Shown here piece by piece: positions 55,901-62,559 of a stretch of 64,000 nucleotides of DNA. Numbering within the stretch: the first letter of the stretch is position 1; the number at the start of each line of letters is the position of its first letter. The translations under genes and the position numbers were made by a program. Below the pieces are notes generated by a model. It did no database searches and was not told where the DNA came from. It saw nothing but the letters and a program-made list of their open reading frames with translations. Source of the stretch: an uncultured Bacteroidota bacterium (GTDB lineage Bacteria; Bacteroidota; Rhodothermia; Rhodothermales; Salinibacteraceae); contig CAJXLV010000004.1 of the NCBI GenBank assembly GCA_913056185.1, positions 62,001 to 126,000 on the forward strand, in the 5' to 3' direction.

Positions 55901-56513
55901 GCCCATTGCTATCTTGAGCAAAGATGGATCGATCACAATACGGTCGGAAAAAGGAATAAATATAGAATCAGCAAAAGATATAAACGTACAGTCAAATAAG
56001 AGTATAAACATGTATGCTAAGAAAAATATAAAAATGGAGGCAGGTAAAAAAATAAAATCTAAATCCGGAAAGAAGAATATAACGGTGTCCCCCAAAATAT
56101 ATCTGGAGGGTACAGGAGGAAGTGGAAAGGTTGATGTGGATGCCAAAAAAGTAAAAGTAGGCAGCATAGATAACACCCAAAAGATAGAAATGGCCGCAAA
56201 TAGTGTAAAGAAAAAGGATAATCTGAACTACACAGTAGACGGTGGTGTAAAAGTGGTCAGAAAAGGCGTCGTAGCAAGTAATAAAGTTGTCTTTAACACA
56301 GCGTCGGCAATGAAAAACATACAAGCTGGATTTGAATCTAAAGCGGTAGGAGCGGAAACCTTCTCCATAATATTTGGAAACAAAAATGTGTTGGCTGAAG
56401 CTATGTCCTCACTGGTGAAGTTCGACCTTGACGTAGTAAAAGAGGGGTTGCAAGGTGTTAAAACAGAGAGTGGCGGCATAAAGTTAGTCGCTCACACGAT
56501 GGAAGGGCACTGA
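52908..56513 (+). CDS. vgrG: T6SS spike protein VgrG (TssI) with AT-rich insertion and tail
   Basis: VgrG trimers cap the Hcp tube. Residues numbered from the ATG at 52908; ATG 52926 and GTG 52839 are alternatives. The gp27-like region (about 1-430) has SRTSRTFADAPVV and HVSQHDETDYAFFHRVAEE, and a gp5 OB-fold follows (about 465-560; VKVEVDLGGQPNEEVWARV, GNNYGGHFLPRKH). Instead of a short needle the protein continues for about 640 residues. A Glu/Lys-rich segment (about 715-900) lies at AT-rich bases 55060-55620, a GC-rich patch covers 55620-55910, and a Lys-rich needle of repeats like KDINVQSNKSINMYAKKNIK (about 1000-1060) is again AT-rich. The extension resembles no domain I recognise and may be an effector or a cargo platform. 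Confidence 0.9.
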   Translation: MRSTDPMSFVSLSGPAMEKLLPDTGPDALKVDHVEGEESLSGLFRYIVRFHIEHEPSFGGEGAGGLGETRAGANSAPSSAVPFSEVIGQRITMALAREGHPSRTVCGIVSRARQHGAGQGREPSRLAGYRVEIRPQLWTLRFSRTSRTFADAPVVTRTSSDDSEDGILNRVLSRAGLSFGTDLKETYPPLKHVSQHDETDYAFFHRVAEEAGVVYWIDADGTVVLSDHNEAFDRFTRRDEAGTEKHTLVPISSTDKTDYEKALLSYSFEQNLVPETLMAQSVDFDQGKEVSASARGADATARETSSEEVHTGEAQSVGTVREGPGGLTRYASETSTEAWTEGPNMRRRRQHQLRAAQKLLRGTTPARLLGAGHRFVLEDETCGDVLRHFDDAARMEFVVGRLLLETEGNACTVEFEAVPIGPPPTEEGADPADTRYRGARYMKQSGGTSPGGSPERPSVDRYALSAEATAGPGTQIQPGIYPATVTDLPEKSTHRDRAKQGMVKVEVDLGGQPNEEVWARVLTFWAGNNYGGHFLPRKHTKVAIAYPAQDSSEAPFVIGGFFDGTHSMPFADTPAKKSGIRGESRRTNGENGGGNGQSSKKYLHNEISLIDEGGEEEIQILAPKYRTDVTGLDEDYSDEKRVYYERDLSGFPHLDVDRITPHPRQYVTPEEKEAMDSKEDAGVCVLRDDVEELWSNEDFESSRGRSRDEMRRVRLQEWEESEKNTKIVLKEEYRKKDYKMKEELSIEMYKKLPKNIEFKVRIDDLLEETFEDYWEKAEEYRDIFEEEWVKLSEHAKKTYSVEKIGDMSFSIEEIINMPEKTTFEVWFGEDAVFSYKEGGETTKEGEEKGVNSVLKEAKNEKDHFGGILATWWEWRLKEAGKDLFTTYSGDVIPPFKKAYDTIRVGRDAYLVRPFREAYPASVEVDVRARGGESRAEYIDGDAIEVTNGCFQLHAFGDRVEISRSSESDGDVFDKEFREEWEMNGLPDKHDRFDEEKHKPIAILSKDGSITIRSEKGINIESAKDINVQSNKSINMYAKKNIKMEAGKKIKSKSGKKNITVSPKIYLEGTGGSGKVDVDAKKVKVGSIDNTQKIEMAANSVKKKDNLNYTVDGGVKVVRKGVVASNKVVFNTASAMKNIQAGFESKAVGAETFSIIFGNKNVLAEAMSSLVKFDLDVVKEGLQGVKTESGGIKLVAHTMEGH

Positions 56514-56543
56514 AAAAATATTTTACGCAAGATATAAAAAAGT

Positions 56544-57722
56544 ATGATAAGTAGAGAGTACTACGAAGAAGGTGATATAAAAGAAGTCGAAGAGACCGAG
56601 TATGGAGTACTGGAAGGGGAAAAGGTTGAGTACGATCGGGAGGGAAATGTCGTGCTCAAAGAAGAGTATTCGGGGGGACAGCTGCATGGAGTTGTAAAGC
56701 GGTACGATGACGGCCGTCTTGAGGAGACGCAAGAGTACGTGAATGGAGACCCGGACGGCCCCCACAAGATCTTCGATGAGGACGGCCAGGTGGTGTGTAC
56801 GCTGTCGTACCGATCCGGCACCCTCCACGGACGGTGCATGATCGACCAGGGAGAGGGACGGGTCATCGTGTATTACAGAAAGGGAGTTATGCACGGTCCC
56901 TACATTGAAAAAGCCCCCGATGGGACGACGCTAAAGAAGGCATCATTTAGAGAGGGACAGTTGGACGGTGAGTGCTGTGAATACAATACCAATGGTGAAA
57001 TAGCGAGCCGGGTCATGTTCGATCACGGAGAGGTCGATGGCCTGAGGGCCTATCGTGATGGTAACCTGAAGGTCGAAATCTTTTACGAGGGCGGAGAGGC
57101 AAGTCTTATAAAAACCTACGAGGATGGGGCTCTAAAAACGCGAATTCCTCTATCGAACGAAAAGGCGGACGGCCTTGTGGAGGTATATGACGACCCAGAG
57201 GTTCCGCTGGCGGAAGTGCCCATGAAGGCAGGGAAAATACATGGAACCCTAAACGCATACATTAATGGTGTAAGGCGAGTTATACAGTCGTACAAAAAAG
57301 GAAAAAAGAATGGTAGTCAGAAGGCATTTTACGAGGATGGGACAATTGCCCAAGAAGCTGAATACGAAAACGATAAGCTTCACGGCGAAAAGAAAATGTA
57401 CTCGAAGGGCGGAAATATGATGAGAAAAGAGAACTATAAAAATGGGCGGAAGGTGAAGGCAGAGAAGGTGTTTTATCCGTCCGGAGACCCAATGGAGGAG
57501 GTGCAGTACCACGAAGGCCAAAAGCACGGGAAGCACGTCAAGTACAACCCGGGGGGGAAAAAGAAGGAGGAACAGTATTTCGAAATGGGGCGCCCGAAAG
57601 GCCCGAAGGCGGAGTACAGTCGAAAAGGCCGCATCAAGGCCCTCAACTTCATCAAGAAGCAGCTCCGCTGGTACTGGCGGAGCCTTAAAACGACGTTTTC
57701 AAGTAAGAACCGTGGCGAATAG
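56544..57722 (+). CDS. MORN-repeat (YwqK-like) protein next to VgrG
   Basis: This 392-residue protein consists of about a dozen MORN-type repeats of the pattern Y-x-x-G-x-x-x-G/H-x-x-x-x-Y (for example YSGGQLHGVVKRYDDGRLEE, YRSGTLHGRC, YYRKGVMHGPYIEKAPDGTT, YENDKLHGEKKMYSKGG). It ends in a basic, Trp-containing helical tail (KQLRWYWRSLKTTFSSKNR). Such YwqK-like proteins serve as antitoxins or immunity proteins for polymorphic toxins in other bacteria. Placement between vgrG and PAAR suggests an immunity, adaptor or cargo role. Base composition alternates between AT-rich and GC-rich blocks like the vgrG tail, implying joint transfer. No signal peptide is seen. Confidence 0.85.
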   Translation: MISREYYEEGDIKEVEETEYGVLEGEKVEYDREGNVVLKEEYSGGQLHGVVKRYDDGRLEETQEYVNGDPDGPHKIFDEDGQVVCTLSYRSGTLHGRCMIDQGEGRVIVYYRKGVMHGPYIEKAPDGTTLKKASFREGQLDGECCEYNTNGEIASRVMFDHGEVDGLRAYRDGNLKVEIFYEGGEASLIKTYEDGALKTRIPLSNEKADGLVEVYDDPEVPLAEVPMKAGKIHGTLNAYINGVRRVIQSYKKGKKNGSQKAFYEDGTIAQEAEYENDKLHGEKKMYSKGGNMMRKENYKNGRKVKAEKVFYPSGDPMEEVQYHEGQKHGKHVKYNPGGKKKEEQYFEMGRPKGPKAEYSRKGRIKALNFIKKQLRWYWRSLKTTFSSKNRGE

Positions 57723-57779
57723 AGCCATCGCGTCTCCGTTCGTTCGTGTTGTTTTGTTCCAACTATTTCCTGTAGAACG

Positions 57780-58082
57780 ATGCCCGGACCCGTTGCCTTT
57801 CTTGGAAGCATGCATGCGTGCCCAATGACGACCCCGGCGATCCCGCCGGTCCCGCATGTGGGCGGTCCCATTGTCTTGCCCTCTGACCCCACATTTTTGG
57901 TGACGGGCCTTCCCCTGGCGGGGATGGGGGCGATGGCCACTTGCGCGGGGGTCCCGCCCGTCGATCCGATTGTGATGGGGGTGCCGACCTTTCTCGCAGG
58001 CACGCCGGCCGCCGGCATTGGGGCCGTCACGTCGCACGGGGGAATGGTTGCGATGGGCGACCCGACGTTCATTGTGACGTGA
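57780..58082 (+). CDS. PAAR-domain spike-tip protein
   Basis: This 100-residue protein is a stand-alone PAAR protein that would sharpen the VgrG tip. It shows the repeated hairpin pattern PHVGGPIVLPSDPTFLVTGL, then MATCAGVPPVDPIVMGVPTFLAG, then TSHGGMVAMGDPTFIV, with the His, Cys and His residues that bind the tip metal in PAAR proteins (HVGG, TCAG, SHGG). There is no fused toxin domain, so any effector must be separate. It starts 57 bases after the MORN gene and completes the T6SS structural set. Confidence 0.93.
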   Translation: MPGPVAFLGSMHACPMTTPAIPPVPHVGGPIVLPSDPTFLVTGLPLAGMGAMATCAGVPPVDPIVMGVPTFLAGTPAAGIGAVTSHGGMVAMGDPTFIVT

Positions 58083-58169
58083 GTGTGCATGTGCGTGCAC
58101 AGACGCGCGCACAGAGGAAGTGCGCCCCGAGCCAAACCGCCGTCTGCTACGAACCTGTCTGCGGTACCA

Positions 58170-58787
58170 ATGACGTACACCTTCAGCCTTCACCGTCGCA
58201 CCGGAATCGCACTGGCGTCTGGTCTGGCTTTGTGCTTCGGGCTCGTGTTTGTGGCTGGCTGGGTGGCTGGCGTGAATAGCCAAGTTGCTCAGTTGGTGGC
58301 GGATACGACGGGCGCTCCGGCAAAGAGGGAAGTCCTTGATTCTCAGCCCCGATCCTCTCCGTTGGCTCCGGATTCTACGTGGGTGGGGGGCACGGCCGCT
58401 CCGGGCTCGGGGGCTGTGGCGAAACAACCTCAAGGCGAAGCAAAGCCTCAGCGACAGGGGGGGCAGACTGAAAAGCAGGGTGGAGTATCGGCGCCGGACT
58501 CGCGGCATGAAGCAGGCGAAGCGTTGCCGAACTCCGGAGACGCCTCGGCGCACTGGGCCATCCAAATTGGGGGATACACCGATCGCGCCGGCGCCCGCCG
58601 GGTGGCAGCGCGCGTGGAGGCGGACGGTCGCCCCGTGCGCCTCCGTGTCGAAGAGCGAGAGGCGGACACCCTGTACAGGGTGTGGGTGGGGCGGTACGCG
58701 ACGCGAGCCGCGGCATCTCAGCGTGTGGACGCGGTGGCGGATTATACAGGCAATGCTTTCGTGACCCGCGTCCGGAACGCTAAGTAG
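58170..58787 (+). CDS. Membrane-anchored SPOR-domain protein
   Basis: This 205-residue protein has a short cytoplasmic N-terminus and one membrane helix (about residues 13-36; IALASGLALCFGLVFVAGWV). A Pro/Gln/Gly-rich periplasmic linker (about 45-125) leads to a C-terminal SPOR domain (about 128-203; WAIQIGGYTDRAGARRVAAR...YRVWVGRYATRAAASQRV). SPOR domains bind denuded peptidoglycan strands. Start at ATG 58170; the frame is open upstream but gives a poor N-terminus. It directly follows the PAAR gene, and TssL in this locus lacks a cell-wall-binding tail, so this protein may anchor the secretion system. A general cell-division role is the alternative. Confidence 0.85.
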   Translation: MTYTFSLHRRTGIALASGLALCFGLVFVAGWVAGVNSQVAQLVADTTGAPAKREVLDSQPRSSPLAPDSTWVGGTAAPGSGAVAKQPQGEAKPQRQGGQTEKQGGVSAPDSRHEAGEALPNSGDASAHWAIQIGGYTDRAGARRVAARVEADGRPVRLRVEEREADTLYRVWVGRYATRAAASQRVDAVADYTGNAFVTRVRNAK

Positions 58788-58856
58788 GTCTCAATCCGGC
58801 AGAACGAAGCCGTCGCTCTGCACGCAGTCTCTAGGATAAGACGTCGATCAAAATCG

Positions 58857-60113
58857 ATGGTCAGCACTCAGTGGCTCATAGCTGGAGTTTTTGTCGGTGG
58901 GGTTGCCGGGGGACTGCTCGTGTGGTGGGCGGCTTCGATCCACAAGGCGTTAGGCGCGGTCATTGGTGATACTGCGCCCGATGATTCTGCTACGGAAGGT
59001 CCGTCGACCACTGATGAAGTATTTTCGTTCCCTAAGTCTCCTCCTGACGCGCATCGATCGCTAGCTGAAGACCACGAGGAGGTGCAGAGTCTCTACGAAG
59101 AGATCGGCTTCTCCCCCGTACTTGAGCAGCGAGTCCACCATATCTTACAGGGTCTTCGGGCCTCCATCACTGTTGAGATTCCCGATTATGAGGACTTTCA
59201 GGAGGCTCTCCAAGAGGCTAGGACCGAGATGGACCTTCTTCCAACAGGAGAGGGCCTAGATGACGCGGAGGCGCGGGCAGACATGGAGCGGGCGGAAACG
59301 CTGCTTGAGGAGATATGGGACCGGCGGGAAACCCCCAAGGCAGTTATTGAAAAGCTGCAAGAAGCCCCGGTAGACCGACAGTTGCCGTATGTGGAACGGG
59401 TGCCGGTCACCCGGGAGGGAACGATCCATTGGAGAACTCCCATGCGGGTATCGGTGTTGCGCAAACGGCCGGCTGACACGCAGCAGTTTCGACGACGGCT
59501 GGATCGGTTGGCAGCACTGGTAAAAAATTCTTCTCTGCCCCGCTCGCAAGACTTGGAAAGCGAGCTGAGTGCTGCTATCGGGCGCCTTCGGCAAGATCTC
59601 GATGAGGAAACCGTCTACGTACCAACTCTTCTCAACCGGCTCGAGCAGGCCGCGACCGCGTGGCTCGAAGAGGCGCCTAGGGCCGAGTGGCAAGCGAAGA
59701 AGGACCGGCTCAATACTTTCCTACTTGACGTTTGTTGGTTGCAGGGAGCACGGCCTGTTCTTGTCGAAGACAGATCCCGTCTCGGCGATGCCTCCGCCAA
59801 ATCTGTCAAGGCTCGCTATAAAGAACTTGCGGTCTCCTGCACCCGGGACTACGTCAATGAGGCTTGGATGCATAAGCCGGTGCTTACAGACTGGCTACTT
59901 GCCCACCTTCTCACCATCGAAGCCCTGAGGGCATCAGGAATGGCCAAAGACCGGCTGTCGGTCGTTGCGGATGAGGTGCGTTCTCGAAGCTACGATCCGA
60001 AGGAAAGCATGCGGCGCCTACGCGAATACGAAGAAGAGGAGGGCTTTGTGCAGAGCTTAGCCTTCGCGCTTCTTCGACTGCGACAAGAAAAGCAGCCGGT
60101 CTCTACGTCCTGA
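58857..60113 (+). CDS. Hypothetical membrane-anchored helical protein at the T6SS 3' end
   Basis: I do not recognise this 418-residue protein. It has one N-terminal membrane helix with Gly repeats (residues 6-27; LIAGVFVGGVAGGLLVWWA), then a disordered acidic stretch. An almost entirely helical cytosolic-type domain with conserved-looking Glu/Arg/Leu pairs (about 70-410) follows, interrupted by a short beta segment RVPVTREGTIHWRTPMRVS near 185-203. Topology suggests N-out anchoring or a periplasmic domain. It follows the SPOR gene on the same strand after 69 bases and may be part of the T6SS transcript. A T6SS-accessory role is inference from position only. Confidence 0.75.
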   Translation: MVSTQWLIAGVFVGGVAGGLLVWWAASIHKALGAVIGDTAPDDSATEGPSTTDEVFSFPKSPPDAHRSLAEDHEEVQSLYEEIGFSPVLEQRVHHILQGLRASITVEIPDYEDFQEALQEARTEMDLLPTGEGLDDAEARADMERAETLLEEIWDRRETPKAVIEKLQEAPVDRQLPYVERVPVTREGTIHWRTPMRVSVLRKRPADTQQFRRRLDRLAALVKNSSLPRSQDLESELSAAIGRLRQDLDEETVYVPTLLNRLEQAATAWLEEAPRAEWQAKKDRLNTFLLDVCWLQGARPVLVEDRSRLGDASAKSVKARYKELAVSCTRDYVNEAWMHKPVLTDWLLAHLLTIEALRASGMAKDRLSVVADEVRSRSYDPKESMRRLREYEEEEGFVQSLAFALLRLRQEKQPVSTS

Positions 60114-60165
60114 CGCACTGAGATCTTTTTCCATACCTTCTTGTATCGACTTGATTGATTTGATC

Positions 60166-60606
60166 GTGACAGACCTACGTATACAGCATCTACCACTGCG
60201 CAGGTGTCTCTCTATCTTCATGGTTGTTACGATTCTCATTACTGGACTTTCTGGGTGTGGACTATTCGGGATCGGTAGTGGTGGAAACAGCTGTGAGAAC
60301 CTTCAGGTGAGCGTTGACCAGAATCAGAGTTTCCTTGTCAGGTACGCCCTGACGACCTCGGGAGATGCTTCTGTATCTAGCGTTTCGTACCGCACCGATC
60401 AGGGTGAACAGCGTGTCGAAAGTCCCACCCAGGTGAGTTCACCATCGGACTCCTGGTCGAAAAGTGTCGAAATCAGTCCCAAGACCCGTGCCGTAGCATC
60501 CGCCCAGGCAAGCGCCGAGAGCGGGAAGGTTACGCTACGCCTGCGAGCGACAAGTGGTGGAACCCGTCTTGTTAGAGAAACGGTGTGCGGCTCGCAGAGC
60601 AAATAA
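60166..60606 (+). CDS. Hypothetical small lipoprotein
   Basis: This protein of about 146 residues has a lipoprotein signal: basic LRR near the start, hydrophobic core, lipobox LSGC (Cys near residue 31). GTG at 60166 is preferred because it gives a normal signal length; TTG at 60151 is possible. The mature part begins with a Gly/Ser linker and a single Ig-like or beta-sandwich-sized domain containing two Cys residues (GGNSCENLQV and the C-terminal ETVCGSQ) that could form a disulfide. I do not recognise the family. It follows the previous gene after 52 bases. Confidence 0.65.
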   Translation: MTDLRIQHLPLRRCLSIFMVVTILITGLSGCGLFGIGSGGNSCENLQVSVDQNQSFLVRYALTTSGDASVSSVSYRTDQGEQRVESPTQVSSPSDSWSKSVEISPKTRAVASAQASAESGKVTLRLRATSGGTRLVRETVCGSQSK

Positions 60607-60702
60607 TATGAGAAGTCTGATTGTATTTATGTTATTTCATTGCATTAATGGTACATTATACTAATTTTAGAGCCGTAAAATAAACATGCAGATGCATTTG
60701 TT

Positions 60703-60888
60703 ATGCCTGAGTTTAATGTATCCGTTTCCTTTGGGTCGAATGAGGACGAGCGCGCTCAAACGCCTTCCTCATCTGTGGCCCGTAAGAAGGAGCGTCTTCG
60801 GAGAAGGCTCCAGAAAAGAGAGAAGAAGGGCCTGACCGTGGAGGTTGGAGACGCTTACATTCGAAAGATTGGAGATGAGGAGGTTTGA
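60703..60888 (+). CDS. Possible micro-ORF, highly charged
   Basis: This is a 61-codon frame from ATG 60703 in a relatively AT-rich stretch. The product has a basic middle (KKERLRRRLQKREKKG) and a short C-terminal VEVGDAYIRKIGDEEV. There is no clear ribosome-binding site and no family similarity I recognise. It may be a real small protein or a chance frame. Confidence 0.35.
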   Translation: MPEFNVSVSFGSNEDERAQTPSSSVARKKERLRRRLQKREKKGLTVEVGDAYIRKIGDEEV

Positions 60889-61035
60889 CCAGTCCATTTT
60901 TTGGCACTACCACGCCTGGCAGCGCTTCGCGCTACGCCATTAAGAGATTTATCTCACCCGCGTCGTTTAGCTCGTGGCTACCACTGATCGTCCCTCATAC
61001 CGTTTTGTGCTGCTGGGGGCACTAGGCTGCGTCTG

Positions 61036-61099
61036 TTGACTTCTCCCCCAGATAAATCCGGGAGTTTTACGGCTCTCTCGAGCTCACTCAATACTATAA
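61036..61099 (-). mobile_element. Short non-autonomous derivative (MITE) of the tnpB element
   Basis: TTGACTTCTCCCCCAGATAA with a degenerate hairpin, then ACGGCTCTCTCGAGCTCACTCAATACT-ATAA, matches the ends of the tnpB element at 8970-10790 and the copy at 6578-6640. In tnpB orientation the left flank reads TTAT and the element begins AGTATTGAG. Confidence 0.75.
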
Positions 61100-61170
61100 T
61101 TATCTGCTCAGGTATTTTTCAACGAACGCCCAGTAGAACATATTTTCTCCAACACTCCGTGCAGGTAAGG

Positions 61171-61260
61171 AGCGGATTTGTATGAAAAAGCGATAGGCCG
61201 CAAGGTCTGCTTCGCGACTAAACGAACAGATCCCTACGGCCTATGCTTCCACATCCGCTT
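61171..61260. repeat. Imperfect inverted repeat upstream of the di-haem cytochrome gene
   Basis: The left arm (61171-61200) contains AGCGGATTTG and AAGCGATAGGCCG. The right arm (61237-61260) contains CGGCCTATGCTT and CACATCCGCTT, complementary with small gaps. The 36-base centre includes TCTGCTTCGCGACTAAACGAACAGA, itself partly self-complementary. It could be a folded 5' RNA, an insertion-element remnant or a terminator lacking a T tract. Confidence 0.4.
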
Positions 61261-61316
61261 CTCGCGCCTGTGGTATCTACCATACTCCGGAAGATGACCG
61301 ACATTTATAACTCGCT

Positions 61317-62468
61317 ATGCGCAACTCGGCTCTCCTTTTGGGCCTGTCCTTCTTCCTCCTGGCCGTCGTCTTTTTCCTGAAGCTCGGGTGTCGTCGTTCG
61401 GCCCCCCAGAAGACACCATTACCCGCCGATTGGTCTGAATCAGCACGGCGGCACGATAGCAGTCTTCGGGCCGGTTCCGACATGTCGTTCCGGTCTCCAG
61501 ACGTTGGGGATCGTTTTCGGTTTGCCCCCAAGCCCCTCGCCGATTCGACTCTGCCCTCCAATCCCCATCGGCGAAAACTCATTCGCGAGGGACGCGCCCT
61601 TCTGGCCAACACGGCCGAGAAGATCCCGCAGTACGTCGGCAATGACCTGTCCTGCGCTAGCTGCCACGGCGGGGGCGGCTCCCCGGTAGCGACGGGGATT
61701 GTCGGACAGGACATCTCCATGCTACCACTCGTGGGCACGGCCGCAGGCCTTCCGGAGTGGACAAACCGCACCCATCGGATGCGAGACCTTCGTCAGCGAA
61801 TTCTTGGCTGCTTCCTTCGAAGCATGAATGGAGGCCCCAATGCCCCGGCCGGCACTCTTCCGGCGTACGACAGCGAGCTGATACAGGCGATGGAGGCCTA
61901 CATCGTGTGGCTCAACAAGGGCGTGCCGAGCCAAGTCGTCCCCTACTGGCGCAATCTGAAGCACCCACCCGACGAGAAGAAGGTCCCGATACCGAAGATT
62001 AATCCTGTGCGAGGGGCCAAGTTGTATCTCGAGCAATGTGCCCGCTGTCACGGACTTGGCGGTCAAGGACGGGCCAATCTCTATCCCCCGCTCTGGGGCC
62101 CCAACTCGTACAACGACGGGGCCGGTATGGGCCGCATCTACACCGCAGCAGCCTTCATCCGCGAATCGATGCCCTACCAGAATGCCCACACCCTTGCCAA
62201 CTGGCGGGACGTCCAGGACCTTGCCGGGTTTGTGAATGGACATGACCGGCCCTCCCTGGCCCGCAAGCCGAAAGATTATCCGAAAACCGCCCCCCCGGAT
62301 GAAGCGGTCTACTACAAACGGGTTCAACAGCGTTTCGGCTACGACCAAAATCCGATGGCCAAAAAGCTTACGCTAGCGGGACTTCCTACGGATACCTCTG
62401 CGCTGAAGTCTGAGGCAATTCCGGACAGCCTGGCCCGCTACGGGCGGCCGCTCAGGGACTCGGAATAG
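61317..62468 (+). CDS. Di-haem cytochrome c, thiosulfate dehydrogenase (TsdA)-like
   Basis: This 383-residue exported cytochrome has an N-terminal hydrophobic segment (residues 5-22), which may be a signal anchor or lipoprotein-type signal (FLKLGC). Two haem-binding motifs are present: CASCH near residue 119 and CARCH near 241. Between them ILGCFLRSMNG followed by ELIQAMEAYIVWLNKGVP matches the TsdA pattern GC..RSMNG...S.EM.A...Y..WLS. The Cys of this motif lies 48 residues after the first haem His, near where TsdA has its unusual axial Cys ligand. The reaction would be thiosulfate to tetrathionate or the reverse; a generic di-haem cytochrome is the alternative. ATG at 61317 is the natural start. 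No haem partner gene is adjacent. Confidence 0.8.
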   Translation: MRNSALLLGLSFFLLAVVFFLKLGCRRSAPQKTPLPADWSESARRHDSSLRAGSDMSFRSPDVGDRFRFAPKPLADSTLPSNPHRRKLIREGRALLANTAEKIPQYVGNDLSCASCHGGGGSPVATGIVGQDISMLPLVGTAAGLPEWTNRTHRMRDLRQRILGCFLRSMNGGPNAPAGTLPAYDSELIQAMEAYIVWLNKGVPSQVVPYWRNLKHPPDEKKVPIPKINPVRGAKLYLEQCARCHGLGGQGRANLYPPLWGPNSYNDGAGMGRIYTAAAFIRESMPYQNAHTLANWRDVQDLAGFVNGHDRPSLARKPKDYPKTAPPDEAVYYKRVQQRFGYDQNPMAKKLTLAGLPTDTSALKSEAIPDSLARYGRPLRDSE

Positions 62469-62559
62469 CGTCTTTCCGGTCCCCTTCCCCTCTTCCCCCT
62501 GAGTCTCTGGTAAGTTTCCTCCTATCCGTCAGTCTTCAAACGGAAAGCGTAGCGAGTTT

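Larger units (their letters stand above)
60889..61316. other. Non-coding interval with a transposon remnant and an inverted repeat
   Basis: These 428 bases contain the short tnpB-element derivative (61036-61099) and an imperfect inverted repeat (61171-61260). The remaining sequence shows no credible gene. The composition is lower in GC than the flanking coding regions. Confidence 0.5.
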
